A stretch of DNA of 64,000 bases from positions 620,001 to 684,000 of the forward strand of contig NC_012590.1 in NCBI RefSeq assembly GCF_000022905.1, in the 5' to 3' direction. Within the stretch, counting starts at the first letter, position 1. Every line of letters begins with the position of its first letter. Both the position numbers and the translations under genes were made by a program. Under the pieces are notes generated by a model that was given only the letters and a program-made list of their open reading frames with translations, was not told the origin of the DNA and did not search any database. The stretch comes from Corynebacterium aurimucosum ATCC 700975 (lineage in GTDB: Bacteria > Actinomycetota > Actinomycetes > Mycobacteriales > Mycobacteriaceae). Shown here piece after piece: positions 1-8,372 of the stretch.

Positions 1-59
1 GCCTGCCGTGGGCAGGGGAGGCCTCGGTAAAGAACGGTGTTTCTGGGGTAGTAGGTACC

Positions 60-512
60 ATGTGCCCCATGAACCTCATGCAGATGGGCCGCGGCGAAGT
101 TGTTCGCGCGGACATGACCGCCCCGTTTCGCACGCTGCTCTTTCCTTTTTTAGAGCTCGTCGTGATTACCGGGGTGTGCTGGATTGCCATCGGCTGGTGT
201 GACTATAACGGCATTGACCTAGCGCTTCGCAATGGATTAGTAGCTATTTGGGCCCTACTTGCTGCCTGGCGCTTCGTCCTTCCCTTGGTGAAAGCCCGCC
301 GTAAGCGCTTCATCGTGACCAACCTGCGCGTCATCGCCCGCGAAGGCAAGCGCGTTGATTCCATCCCGCTCACCGATATTCGTGGCGCGCGCCGTCGCCG
401 CGGCGGGATCTCGCTGGCACTCCACGGCTATGACAAGCCGATGTATTTCCCCTCCATCCCCAAAGCAAAGCGCGTCGAAGACATCCTCAACGAGCAACCG
501 GTCTGGGGCTAG
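60..512 (+). CDS. PH-domain (bPH2-like) small membrane protein
   Basis: 150-residue protein with two hydrophobic segments (about residues 24-48 and 52-75) followed by a basic stretch (KARRKRFIVTNLRVI) and a compact beta-rich C-terminus. This is the layout of bacterial PH (YdbT/bPH2-like) membrane proteins, which typically sit near purK in actinobacteria. Three in-frame ATGs (60, 69, 78) compete and no strong ribosome site separates them, so the start is uncertain. Its stop overlaps the stop of the convergent acetolactate decarboxylase gene. Function unknown; the family assignment rests on layout and the FIVTNLRVI-type motif. Confidence 0.7.
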   Translation: MCPMNLMQMGRGEVVRADMTAPFRTLLFPFLELVVITGVCWIAIGWCDYNGIDLALRNGLVAIWALLAAWRFVLPLVKARRKRFIVTNLRVIAREGKRVDSIPLTDIRGARRRRGGISLALHGYDKPMYFPSIPKAKRVEDILNEQPVWG

Positions 513-1228
513 CCCTTAATCTCTGTCGTGTGCAGCTGTTGGTCCAAGTCATCAGGGGCCAGGTTGGCGGAGCGGAAATCGTGGGTCAGCGGCAGACGCA
601 GATCGAGGTCCGTTCCGGGGCAGAGCTCAATGGTGGCCTCATCCACCGTGTAGTCCAACACGTGCCCGCCGGAGGTACGCGCAGCGTCGATGAAGTGCAC
701 GTGGCATCCGGGAACGGAAATTCCTTTTTCAAAGACCGGCGTGCGGAAACCGCCGATGATGCCCTCGACGTCGTCAAAGCGCAGCTCCTTATCGCCGCCC
801 ACCGCCTGAGCCATCGGTGGATAAGGCTTGCTCTGCTTGACCACCGTGCGGGTAACTACGTTGCTGAAGCGTCCGGTGATACGCACCGCGTACATGTAGT
901 TGGCGGAAGGCTCGACCTCATCGATGAAGGCTGACAGCTCCTCGCGCTTTAATCCTTTGGGCGCGGCCACCTTAATACGGGGGACAAAGTTCGTCGCCAC
1001 CGCGAAGGGGGTTCCCTGGTCCAAGTCAGCCACCGTCGCGGTTCCATCACCGCGCAGCTGGTAGCACACGCCGTCGAGGATAATCATCTCTCCGTCCAGC
1101 GCATCGAAGGTGCCGATGCCGAAATTACCTTTGCCCAAGAGCTCGCCGATGGTCATTTCGCCGTCGTAAATGCCATCCAACAGCGCGGTCATGAGGGAGT
1201 TCTGAAAGATGGTATGCCGGACGATCAT
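509..1228 (-). CDS. budA: Alpha-acetolactate decarboxylase
   Basis: Decarboxylates (S)-alpha-acetolactate to acetoin, diverting surplus pyruvate away from branched-chain amino acid synthesis; cytoplasmic zinc enzyme. The 239-residue length is normal for the family. The N-terminal NSLMTALLDGIYDGEMTIGELLGKGNFGIGTF-type region and the HVH pair plus the later GGHVLDY histidine match the zinc ligands. No acetolactate synthase gene is adjacent. It is divergent from purK with only 23 bp between starts, so promoters must be very compact or leaderless. A shorter start at the internal MTALLDG methionine is possible. Confidence 0.93.
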   Translation of the reverse strand: MIVRHTIFQNSLMTALLDGIYDGEMTIGELLGKGNFGIGTFDALDGEMIILDGVCYQLRGDGTATVADLDQGTPFAVATNFVPRIKVAAPKGLKREELSAFIDEVEPSANYMYAVRITGRFSNVVTRTVVKQSKPYPPMAQAVGGDKELRFDDVEGIIGGFRTPVFEKGISVPGCHVHFIDAARTSGGHVLDYTVDEATIELCPGTDLDLRLPLTHDFRSANLAPDDLDQQLHTTEIKG

Positions 1229-1251
1229 GGCCCAAGGCTAGTATTGAAAGA

Positions 1252-2475
1252 GTGAGTGAACAACACAAACCCCTCGTTACTGTTTATGGAGACGGCCAGC
1301 TTGCACGCATGATGCAGCCGGCCGCCGCGGAGCTCGACATCCACCTGCGCGTGCTGGCCTCCGCGCCAGACAAGTCCGCCGCCCAGGTGATCCCGGACGT
1401 CGTTTTGGGCGACTACCACGATCTTGACGTGCTCACCGCCGCTGCGGAAGGCGCGGACGCGATTACTTTTGAGCACGAGCACGTCCCCACGGAGCACGTC
1501 GAGGCTCTCATCGCCGACGGCCTCAACGTCCAGCCCCAGCCTTCCGCCCTCCTTTACGCGCAGGACAAGCTGCTCATGCGCCAGAAACTGGCCGAGCTGG
1601 GCGCCCCGGTGCCGCGCTTTGCCGCCATCGAATCGGTGGAGGATGCACGGGATTTCGCCGCGCTTGTCGACGGTCATGTGTGCCTCAAAGCCCGCCGCGG
1701 CGGCTACGACGGTCACGGCGTGTGGTTCCCCTCCGCGAAGGAGCTGGAGCCGCTGGTAGAAGAACTTCTCGCAGCAGGCACCCCACTTATGGCAGAGGAA
1801 AAAGTTGCCCTTACCCGCGAGCTGTCCGTGCTCGCCGCTCGCCGCCCCTCCGGTGAGGTGAAGGTTTGGCCGGTCACCGAATCTGTGCAGCGGGACGGCA
1901 TCTGCGCCGAGGCCTTTGCCCCAGCCCCGAACCTTTCGCCGGAGCTGGCAGAGCGCGCCATGCAGGTAGGCATCAAGGTAGCCACTGAGCTTGGCGTTAC
2001 CGGCGTGTTGGCGGTGGAGCTCTTCGCCTTTGCCACGAAGCAAGACGCCGGCTGCATCATCGCGTCCGCTTCAGGCGCGCCAGGAGCGGTCGTGGAAGAA
2101 GATATCGCGGTCAACGAGCTGGCCATGCGTCCGCACAACACCGGCCACTGGACCCAGGATGGTTGCGTGACCTCCCAGTTCGAGCAGCACCTGCGCGCCG
2201 TGCTAGACCTGCCGCTCGGGTCCACCGCAGCCCTGGCTCCGGTTACGGTCATGGCCAATGTGCTGGGTGCCGAAGAAGATCCGCAGATGCCCATGCCGCA
2301 GCGCGTCCGCGAAGTGATGGAGCGCTACCCACAGGCGAAGATCCACCTCTACGGCAAGGACCACCAGCCGGGCCGCAAGATCGGCCATGTCAACGTCGTT
2401 GGTGAGGACGTGGAGGAAACCCGCGGCATCGCCCACGATGCCGCCCACTTCCTCGTCTACGCGCAGTGGGCTTAA
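1252..2475 (+). CDS. purK: N5-carboxyaminoimidazole ribonucleotide synthase
   Basis: ATP-grasp enzyme of de novo purine synthesis that carboxylates AIR with bicarbonate and ATP to N5-CAIR, the substrate of the next gene product, PurE. 407 residues, GTG start. It begins with the usual nucleotide-binding segment ([13 protein letters not shown]) and keeps the ATP-grasp lysine/glutamate region ([16 protein letters not shown]) and the C-terminal GRKIGHVNV motif. PurE follows 25 nt downstream with a good ribosome site, indicating a purKE operon. Confidence 0.96.
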   Translation: MSEQHKPLVTVYGDGQLARMMQPAAAELDIHLRVLASAPDKSAAQVIPDVVLGDYHDLDVLTAAAEGADAITFEHEHVPTEHVEALIADGLNVQPQPSALLYAQDKLLMRQKLAELGAPVPRFAAIESVEDARDFAALVDGHVCLKARRGGYDGHGVWFPSAKELEPLVEELLAAGTPLMAEEKVALTRELSVLAARRPSGEVKVWPVTESVQRDGICAEAFAPAPNLSPELAERAMQVGIKVATELGVTGVLAVELFAFATKQDAGCIIASASGAPGAVVEEDIAVNELAMRPHNTGHWTQDGCVTSQFEQHLRAVLDLPLGSTAALAPVTVMANVLGAEEDPQMPMPQRVREVMERYPQAKIHLYGKDHQPGRKIGHVNVVGEDVEETRGIAHDAAHFLVYAQWA

Positions 2476-2500
2476 GCCCGAACTAAGAAGGAGATTTTTC

Positions 2501-3001
2501 ATGCAACCACTCGTCGGTCTGATCATGGGATCCGATTCCGATTGGCCCACCGTCAAGCCCGCCGCAGAGGTGTTCGCCGAGTTCGGCGTGCCCTTTGAGG
2601 TGGGCGTCGTCAGTGCGCACCGCACCCCAGAAAAGATGCTGGCTTATGCCAAGTCTGCCCACGAACGCGGGCTCAAAGCCATCATCGCTTGTGCCGGTGG
2701 TGCGGCCCACCTGCCGGGTATGGTTGCCGCAGCCACGCCGCTTCCGGTGATCGGTATCCCGCGCGCACTGAAGGATCTCGATGGTCTCGATTCGCTGCTT
2801 TCCATCGTGCAGATGCCGGGTGGGGTTCCAGTGGCCACCGTATCCATCGGTGGTGCGAAGAACGCCGGCCTGCTCGCCGTGCGCATCCTCTCCGCGGGCG
2901 ACCCAGCACTGGTGGAGAAGATGGCGGCTTACCAGGAGAACATGGCCGCCGAAGTAGAGAAGAAGGACGAGAACCTGCGTTCCCAGCTCCTCGGGGAGTA
3001 A
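2501..3001 (+). CDS. purE: N5-carboxyaminoimidazole ribonucleotide mutase
   Basis: Converts N5-CAIR to CAIR, the step after PurK. 166 residues. The family hallmark [11 protein letters not shown] is at residues 6-16, followed by SAHRTPEKM and the GGAAHLPGM loop that holds the active-site histidine. An AAGAAGGAGA ribosome site ends about 7 nt before this ATG, which rules out the longer upstream reading overlapping purK. Ends immediately before the convergent ribokinase stop. Confidence 0.96.
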   Translation: MQPLVGLIMGSDSDWPTVKPAAEVFAEFGVPFEVGVVSAHRTPEKMLAYAKSAHERGLKAIIACAGGAAHLPGMVAAATPLPVIGIPRALKDLDGLDSLLSIVQMPGGVPVATVSIGGAKNAGLLAVRILSAGDPALVEKMAAYQENMAAEVEKKDENLRSQLLGE

Positions 3002-3895
3002 TTAGCTGGGGAGCTTGCTCCCGAGATCGGGGTAGGACGCCTGCGCACCTTCTCCGGTGACGGCGTAAGCCCCGACTCGAGCGGCATAGGTGGCGGCCTC
3101 CACGAGGTCGTCGCCGTGGAGTAGTCTCGCGCACAGCGCGCCTGCGAAGGCATCGCCCGCGCCCGTCGTGTCGACGGCGGTGACCTGTGGAGAGGGGACT
3201 TCGATAAGCTTGGTGCCTTCAGACACGAGCGCGCCGCGCGCGCCCAGCGTGAGAACCACCGAGGCAAAGCCTGCCTCCCTTAAACGCTGCGCCAGCTCCG
3301 CTGGCGCGCCCTGGCCGCTCAAGCCCAGCTGCTCGAGTATGAGCCCGGCTTCGTGTTCATTGGCCAGCAGCGGATCAGCGCGCAGGAGCGCTTCCTTTTC
3401 CACCTCGATGACCGGTGCGAGGTTGACCACGACCCGTCCCTTCGCCAGCTCGATGGCCTTGGCAAAACCCTCCGCCGGAATCTCGCCCTGGAGCAGAATG
3501 AGCTCCGATCCGGTGATGGGGGAGGAGTGCGTGGTGACGAAGGAATCGCTGACAAGCGCATTGGCACCAGGCACCACGATGATGGTGTTTTCTCCCTGCT
3601 TATCCACGGTAATGACAGCCAGGCCCGTCACCTCTTCGCTGGCCTCGACGTGCGTGAGGTCCACGCCGCTGGCTTGCAAGTAGTGCATCGCGGGCGCGGC
3701 ATAAGCATCGCTGCCCACCGCACCGACGAAGCTGACCTGCGCGCCCAGGCGGGCGGCGGCAACCGCTTGGTTTGCTCCTTTGCCGCCCGCGGTGATGGTG
3801 CCGCCGCTGCCCAGCAGGGTTTCGCCCGGCTGCGGGTGCCGCGCGGTGTGGACCACGAGGTCAGCGTTGATGGAACCGACTACGCACATGCTCAT
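3002..3895 (-). CDS. rbsK: Ribokinase (PfkB family)
   Basis: Phosphorylates ribose, or a related sugar, to feed the pentose phosphate pathway. 297 residues from the MSMCVVGSINADLV start; an alternative ATG lies two codons later. PfkB signature 1 is present (GGKGANQAVAAARLG), as is the anion-hole/catalytic base motif VDTTGAGDAFAG near the C-terminus. No ribose ABC transporter or LacI regulator is adjacent, so the substrate is inferred from the family. Divergent from the DUF218 gene with almost no intergenic space. Confidence 0.9.
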   Translation of the reverse strand: MSMCVVGSINADLVVHTARHPQPGETLLGSGGTITAGGKGANQAVAAARLGAQVSFVGAVGSDAYAAPAMHYLQASGVDLTHVEASEEVTGLAVITVDKQGENTIIVVPGANALVSDSFVTTHSSPITGSELILLQGEIPAEGFAKAIELAKGRVVVNLAPVIEVEKEALLRADPLLANEHEAGLILEQLGLSGQGAPAELAQRLREAGFASVVLTLGARGALVSEGTKLIEVPSPQVTAVDTTGAGDAFAGALCARLLHGDDLVEAATYAARVGAYAVTGEGAQASYPDLGSKLPS

Positions 3896-3926
3896 GCTGA
3901 CCAGTATGCACGCTAAGCTAGCGGGC

Positions 3927-4400
3927 ATGCAGTTTCCGCTTCTGGTGTTGGGTGCGCGCGTCGAGAGCGGCGTGCCTGGCTCGCTGCTGCGCAGCCGCTT
4001 GGATCGCGCGGTGGTGATGGCGCGCGTGCTGCCGGAGGAGCCGATCATCGTCTCCGGTTACGGGGAAGCAGAGCCGATGGCGCGCTACCTCATTGAGCGG
4101 GGCGTTAATCCGGAGCGGATTTTCCTCGAACCGCTGGCCACCAGCACCAACGAGAACCTCGAGCGCGCCCACGCGTTGTGCTCGGACTATAGCTACTTTC
4201 GCGTGGTGACCAATGACTTCCACGTGCTGCGCACCCGCCTGTGGGCCTGGCACCTGGGGATTCGGATTCGCATGCATGGTGTTGGAACACCGCGGAAAGA
4301 CCGCCCGTGGAACTACCTGCGTGAGGTAGTGGCGACTCCGCATTCGCTGCTGCGCATCGTGTGGCGGCGGGTCATTGCGCGGCGGCGGCTTGTGGCCTAG
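3927..4400 (+). CDS. DUF218 (YdcF-like) protein
   Basis: 157-residue protein matching the DUF218/YdcF pattern: LLVLGARV at the start, LDRAVVMA, IIVSGYGEAE, then ERIFLEPLATSTNENL and VTNDFHVLRT. It lacks the N-terminal membrane segment of ElyC/SanA-type members. An in-frame ATG at 3906 would add seven residues; neither start has a clear ribosome site, which suggests a leaderless transcript divergent from rbsK. Biochemical role of the family is poorly defined (cell-envelope related in some bacteria). The stop overlaps the convergent next gene by 4 nt. Confidence 0.8.
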   Translation: MQFPLLVLGARVESGVPGSLLRSRLDRAVVMARVLPEEPIIVSGYGEAEPMARYLIERGVNPERIFLEPLATSTNENLERAHALCSDYSYFRVVTNDFHVLRTRLWAWHLGIRIRMHGVGTPRKDRPWNYLREVVATPHSLLRIVWRRVIARRRLVA

Positions 4401-4870
4401 GCGCCGAAGAACATGAGCACGATGGCGATGAACCAAATGACAAACCAGTGGCGCTTTTGCGGCGTGGTCGGGTTGGCCTTCTGCTGCAGCGTCTTGAGGA
4501 AGTACCACGCTCCGGGCAGCGCGAATCCGATGCCCATCGCCACATCGCCATCAGTAATTCCGGTGAAGCCTACGAGGAGCGAGAACAGACTCAAAAGCCC
4601 CTTGAAAAGGGAGAAGCTGTGGATTGTGCCATTCATTGAGTGTTGCTCAAGGGAATAGTCCGGCATGGGCGCCGGGGCGTAGGCGCGCTCGGGCTCGGCA
4701 AAAGACTCGGAAAAAGGCTCCGAGATGGGATCCGCGAAAGGTTCTACCGAAGGATTCGCAGAGGGCTCCGCATAGGACTCGCGCGCAGGTTCCGCGAAGG
4801 GATTAGCTCCACGGCCGTTGAATGGCTTGGCCGGCTCCTCGAAAGGATTGGAGTCAAAGGGATTGCTCAT
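4397..4870 (-). CDS. NPF/EP-repeat N-terminal membrane protein, unknown function
   Basis: 157 residues from the MSNPFDSNPF start. The first 75 residues are low-complexity repeats of the form (N/S)P(F/S)xEP (NPFEEP, NPFAEP, AEPSANP, VEPFADP, SEPFSES), strongly acidic and proline-rich. About three hydrophobic segments follow (FSLFKGLLSLFSLLVGF, MGIGFALPGAWYFL, WFVIWFIAIVLMFFGA). The C-terminal part resembles small integral membrane proteins that accompany proline-rich cytoplasmic tails in corynebacteria. No catalytic motif; role unknown. An upstream ATG (4897) adds nine unconvincing residues. Confidence 0.7.
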   Translation of the reverse strand: MSNPFDSNPFEEPAKPFNGRGANPFAEPARESYAEPSANPSVEPFADPISEPFSESFAEPERAYAPAPMPDYSLEQHSMNGTIHSFSLFKGLLSLFSLLVGFTGITDGDVAMGIGFALPGAWYFLKTLQQKANPTTPQKRHWFVIWFIAIVLMFFGA

Positions 4871-4908
4871 GCGATTTACACTAGGCCACCGGTGCACCCA
4901 ACCCCGAA

Positions 4909-5949
4909 TTAGAGCTTGGCCAAGGTCTTTCTGATGCCCTCTTTCAGCGTTGCGCGTGATTGCTTCATCGGATGCGCTATTGCGCGTAGGCCCATGTAGG
5001 CAATCTGGTCGGCCGCCCGGTTAAGCGGGTCGCCCGCATGCCCCATCACGCGGCGAATGGTCACCTCGCAGACTCCCTCCACGTCATGCCATGCTTGCTG
5101 GAAGCGCGAGCGCGAGCCCGAAGACAGCCCCCTCCATACGCCCCGGGAGCGCATGGCCTTCGAGCCCTTCGTCCGAATCTGCTCCACCGCCTCCAAGGCG
5201 GCGACGGAGTCTGACTCGATGATCGCCTTGGTTGCGCCGACCTTGAGCAGGTACTTCAGTGCGAGCGTTAAGGATTCGAGCTCAAGCTCGTCGGTGCTGG
5301 CCGTCGTCCTGCGCGTGCGCAACCGGTAGTCACCATTGCTGGCCACGAAGCACATCGAGCCCTTAAACACCGTGTCCGAGGAGGCATCCGTGGCTATGCG
5401 CACGGTGGCGCCTTCGGGCCACGAGGAGGCCGTCGAGAAGTTCGGCCACCAGTGCGCCTTCGGCGTCTCCACTTTGACCACCTGCTTCTTGCGCGGGGCC
5501 TCGCCTTCCTTCTTCGCGCGGCGAGCGGTGATCCCGGCCTGCTTGCGTCGCACGGAGCTAGCGCTTTTCGACGCCCTATTCTCCTCCGCAAAACTCCCCG
5601 TCACGGTATAGCCGCGTTCCTCCAGTGCGGCGCGCAGTGCCGCTTGACGGCGCCCAGTGACGATCCATTTGCGCCCCCGAATATTCTTCGTGGCCTTCTC
5701 GAATTCGCGGACGGCTACTTCAACGATGTCGCCCTTCTGAATCTGGCCCTTGCGCACGAAGCGCGTTTTCTTGGTATTAACGGCGATGACCCAGCCGTCA
5801 ATCGTGCCGTTCTCGGCGGAATCCCAGCGCTCATCCCATAGTGCAATAGCCACGTGCACGGGTGCTGAGATCATATCCTTGGTGATCTTGCGCGTGCCGT
5901 AGGTGCGCGATTGCGTGCCCGTCAGGGCGGAGAGCTCGAGTGGTTCCAT
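4909..5949 (-). CDS. RNase H-like fold protein with extra N-terminal domain
   Basis: 346 residues. The C-terminal 160 residues carry the four acidic positions of an RNase HI-like active site in order: ATDASSD, ELESLTLALKYLL, IIESDSVAAL and NRAADQIAYMGLR, with a VMGHAGDPLNR histidine loop between the last two. The N-terminal ~110 residues (from SAPVHVAIALWDE through GRRQAALRAALEERGYTV) are not a family I recognise. A basic linker (RRKQAGITARRAKKEGEAPRKKQ) joins the two. Likely acts on RNA:DNA hybrids or another nucleic acid; the N-domain could give substrate choice. It is not the housekeeping rnhA in size. Confidence 0.75.
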   Translation of the reverse strand: MEPLELSALTGTQSRTYGTRKITKDMISAPVHVAIALWDERWDSAENGTIDGWVIAVNTKKTRFVRKGQIQKGDIVEVAVREFEKATKNIRGRKWIVTGRRQAALRAALEERGYTVTGSFAEENRASKSASSVRRKQAGITARRAKKEGEAPRKKQVVKVETPKAHWWPNFSTASSWPEGATVRIATDASSDTVFKGSMCFVASNGDYRLRTRRTTASTDELELESLTLALKYLLKVGATKAIIESDSVAALEAVEQIRTKGSKAMRSRGVWRGLSSGSRSRFQQAWHDVEGVCEVTIRRVMGHAGDPLNRAADQIAYMGLRAIAHPMKQSRATLKEGIRKTLAKL

Positions 5950-6044
5950 AGCTCTACTAGTAAACCATTTCAGTGCCTATCTGTAACGCTCGACTGTCTG
6001 ATGCAACATACTCAGTGAGCCCACGAACAATATGGAGTTATTTA

Positions 6045-6539
6045 GTGTCTGTCCTTACCTTGCCTGGTTCGCGCAAACGGGAGTTCTCCCGCTTGTTTCG
6101 CGAGCATTACCCGGCGGTTCTGGCCTACCTGCGCCGCCGCGTCCCTCCGAGTCACGCGGAAGAGCTGGCGGCTGATGTGTTTGAGCGAGCGTGGGCTGGC
6201 TTCGACTCCTTGCGCGGCACGCCGCTGCCGTGGCTCTATGGCATCGCTCGCAATGTGATGCGGGAGTTCTACCGCACCCGGCGGGAGACGGAGAACCTCG
6301 ACGACCATGAGCTGGAATCCTATGCCGGTTATGACGCTGTCGATGCCAATCTCGACATCACTCGCGCGTTGATGCAGTTGCCGCATGCCGAGCGCGAAAT
6401 CCTCACCCTCCATGCGTGGGAGGGCCTCGACCACCCCGATATCGCCGAGGTCCTCGGCATTTCCCGCAATAACGTGCGCGTTCGTTTACACCGCGCGCGT
6501 ACCCACCTTTCCGAACTCACAGGAGAAACCGATGCCTAA
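6045..6539 (+). CDS. ECF-type RNA polymerase sigma factor
   Basis: 164 residues. Sigma region 2 (FSRLFREHYPAVLAYLRRRVPPSHAEELAADVFERAW, then LPWLYGIARNVMREFYR) and region 4 (LPHAEREILTLHAWEGLDHPDIAEVLGISRNNVRVRLHRAR) are separated by the usual short linker. The GTG at 6045 is chosen because GGAG lies 7 nt upstream; the upstream ATG reading adds sequence that looks non-coding. The next gene overlaps its stop by 8 nt, so the pair is translationally coupled. Confidence 0.9.
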   Translation: MSVLTLPGSRKREFSRLFREHYPAVLAYLRRRVPPSHAEELAADVFERAWAGFDSLRGTPLPWLYGIARNVMREFYRTRRETENLDDHELESYAGYDAVDANLDITRALMQLPHAEREILTLHAWEGLDHPDIAEVLGISRNNVRVRLHRARTHLSELTGETDA

Positions 6540-7581
6540 CTCTCTCGATATGCTCCGCGCCGCCAACCCCGTTCCTGACGCCGCGCTTGACGACGCCTCC
6601 CTCGCCCGCTCCGAAGATACCCTCGCAAAGATTACGAAGGGCCGCCCCACGTGGACTATTGCGGCGGCCTCCGTCGCGGTGCTCGCGCTCATCGGCGGTG
6701 CCTTCCCGCTGCTCAATAACTCGGAGCCTGTGGCCTCGGCCGCGGAAATCCTGACGCAGGCCGGCGAAGCTGCTGCCACCCAGCCTGATGCCGTGGATAA
6801 AGGCGTGACCGCGAAGGAATACATGAAGCGCGTCGACACGCTTGGCGATGCCACCGCGATCACCGAATATGCGGTGGATGCCGGCGGTGCCGTGGAGGTT
6901 TCCTCGCAAGGAGAGGTCCCGGGCTTCGACCCGCAGCCTTCCATCAACCCGGAAGACCTCGTTGTTGCGACTGATCGCGCCGGGCTGGAGAAGCTGGCGG
7001 ATTCCTTCCCGAACCACGCCCTTGGAGCGTTGGAGCTGCTGCTCCAGCCGGGACTAAGTAGCGAGCAGCAGAAGATTGCCTATGACATGCTGGCGGACGC
7101 GGAGGGCAATGAGGTCGGCACTGTTGAGGGCGAAGGCGAGGACCAGCTGGTCACCGTGATTCGCGATTCCGACCGCGTCTCCTTCTCCGTCTTGCCCGCC
7201 ACCGGCCAACTGGTGCGCGTGGTCGGCCTAGTGGGACCGGATGTGGAAACCACCATCGATGCCACCGCGATCCTAGACTGTGTGTCCGTGACGGGCCTCG
7301 AGGGCCCAGACCGCATCTCGCTGGCCTGTGCGGATAACAACTACTTGGTCAATGAGCTGGACTGGCAGCGCTGGGGAGCCGACTCCGCGGAGGCGGAGGG
7401 CGTGGCCATTGAGAACGACTGCGACCCCAATTGTGCGGAGGGCAAATTCAGTGAGGATCGCGTCAAGGTGGTCGTCGACAAGCGCGTGGCGTGTGGATAC
7501 CACGCCGAGGTCTACTCCCGCGTGCGCGTGCAGTACCCGGATGGGCGTGAGGAAGAGCAGCAGATTGGCTGCGCGCCCTAG
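6532..7581 (+). CDS. Membrane-anchored partner of the ECF sigma factor (CU044_5270-like)
   Basis: 349 residues; ATG overlaps the sigma stop, with AGGAGA 5 nt upstream. A ~40-residue cytoplasmic N-terminus (NSLDMLRAANPVPDAALDD...TLAKITKG) is followed by one membrane segment (about 42-60) and a large extracytoplasmic domain with four to five cysteines in its C-terminal third. It resembles the CU044_5270-type proteins encoded next to ECF sigma factors. No HxxxCxxC zinc anti-sigma motif is visible. By position it is the likely anti-sigma or signal sensor; this is inference. Confidence 0.75.
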   Translation: MPNSLDMLRAANPVPDAALDDASLARSEDTLAKITKGRPTWTIAAASVAVLALIGGAFPLLNNSEPVASAAEILTQAGEAAATQPDAVDKGVTAKEYMKRVDTLGDATAITEYAVDAGGAVEVSSQGEVPGFDPQPSINPEDLVVATDRAGLEKLADSFPNHALGALELLLQPGLSSEQQKIAYDMLADAEGNEVGTVEGEGEDQLVTVIRDSDRVSFSVLPATGQLVRVVGLVGPDVETTIDATAILDCVSVTGLEGPDRISLACADNNYLVNELDWQRWGADSAEAEGVAIENDCDPNCAEGKFSEDRVKVVVDKRVACGYHAEVYSRVRVQYPDGREEEQQIGCAP

Positions 7582-7589
7582 GCAAGCTC

Positions 7590-8147
7590 TTAGGTAAGTT
7601 GGCGCAGGGCGAACTGGCCGTACATGTCACCTAAAGCCTCGGCGGTGTAATCACCGTCGGGGCTGAACCATTGGGCGACGCCGATGCCCATATCGATGAG
7701 CGCCCAGCAGGCGATTTTGAGGTTTTCCGCGTGGAAGTCGCCCTCGTTGACCACGGCCATCCAGCGGGCGACATAATCGCGGCGCAGCTGCAGGACGACG
7801 GATTTGTGGGGCTCTTCGAGGTTGGTGAGCTCGTTGTTGACCACGCGGACGCGCCGGGCGTGGGTGGCGTGGTAGATGACGTGGGCTTTCATGGTGGCGA
7901 CGAGCTTGTCGCGGGGATCGCTCAGCCCGGCGAGGCAGGCGGCGTTGGCGCGGAGCAGATCCTCCATGGCGGTGATGGTGACTTCGGCGAGGAGCTCTTG
8001 CTTGGAGGAGAAGTGGTTGTACAGGCTGGAGGCGCGCATGCCGACGGCTTTGGCGATGTCCTCCATGCCGGTGGCGTGGTAACCGCGCTGGTCAAAGAGG
8101 TCGAGTGCGGCGGCGGCGATTTGGTCGCGGCGTCTCTGGTTGGCCAT
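7590..8147 (-). CDS. TetR family transcriptional regulator
   Basis: 185 residues. The N-terminal helix-turn-helix is clear (RDQIAAAALDLFDQRGYHATGMEDIAKAVGMRASSLYNHFSSKQELL). The C-terminal ligand domain is of the TetR_C type found near acyl-CoA metabolism genes. The start MANQRRRD is preferred because GAGGAGGACG precedes it; an ATG six codons upstream is weaker. Divergent from the acyl-CoA dehydrogenase, so it probably represses that gene and possibly the beta-oxidation genes downstream. Inducer unknown, likely an acyl-CoA. Confidence 0.9.
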   Translation of the reverse strand: MANQRRRDQIAAAALDLFDQRGYHATGMEDIAKAVGMRASSLYNHFSSKQELLAEVTITAMEDLLRANAACLAGLSDPRDKLVATMKAHVIYHATHARRVRVVNNELTNLEEPHKSVVLQLRRDYVARWMAVVNEGDFHAENLKIACWALIDMGIGVAQWFSPDGDYTAEALGDMYGQFALRQLT

Positions 8148-8320
8148 GGTGGGCGTCCTCCTCAATGAGCTAATGGTGGTTAGTGTACCTGCGATGTGGA
8201 CTGTGGGGGATGGATGGGGGGCTGGTTTGTTTGGGGACTGTGCGTGCGTGGTGATGTCGCATTATGTGGGGTCGTGCCGCGTTATGTGTGGGGCACTTGA
8301 CAGCCGATGGAGATTCGGGT

Positions 8321-8330
8321 CACAATTGTG
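8321..8330. promoter_or_regulatory. Candidate operator palindrome before acyl-CoA dehydrogenase
   Basis: The perfect palindrome CACAATTGTG sits 42 bp before the acyl-CoA dehydrogenase start, in the tetR-acd divergent region. It could be the TetR operator or part of the promoter. Short palindromes arise by chance, so support is weak. Confidence 0.3.
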
Positions 8331-8372
8331 GCTAATCGCCATTCGTATTGCCTGTTTATTGGAGAACTCACC

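Noticed and set aside
1225..2043. 272-codon minus-strand frame opposite purK
   Set aside because: purK is certain and the antisense product has no family features.
3780..3926. Longer start for the DUF218 protein
   Set aside because: The extension would run over the start of the divergent ribokinase gene and encodes sequence unlike the family.
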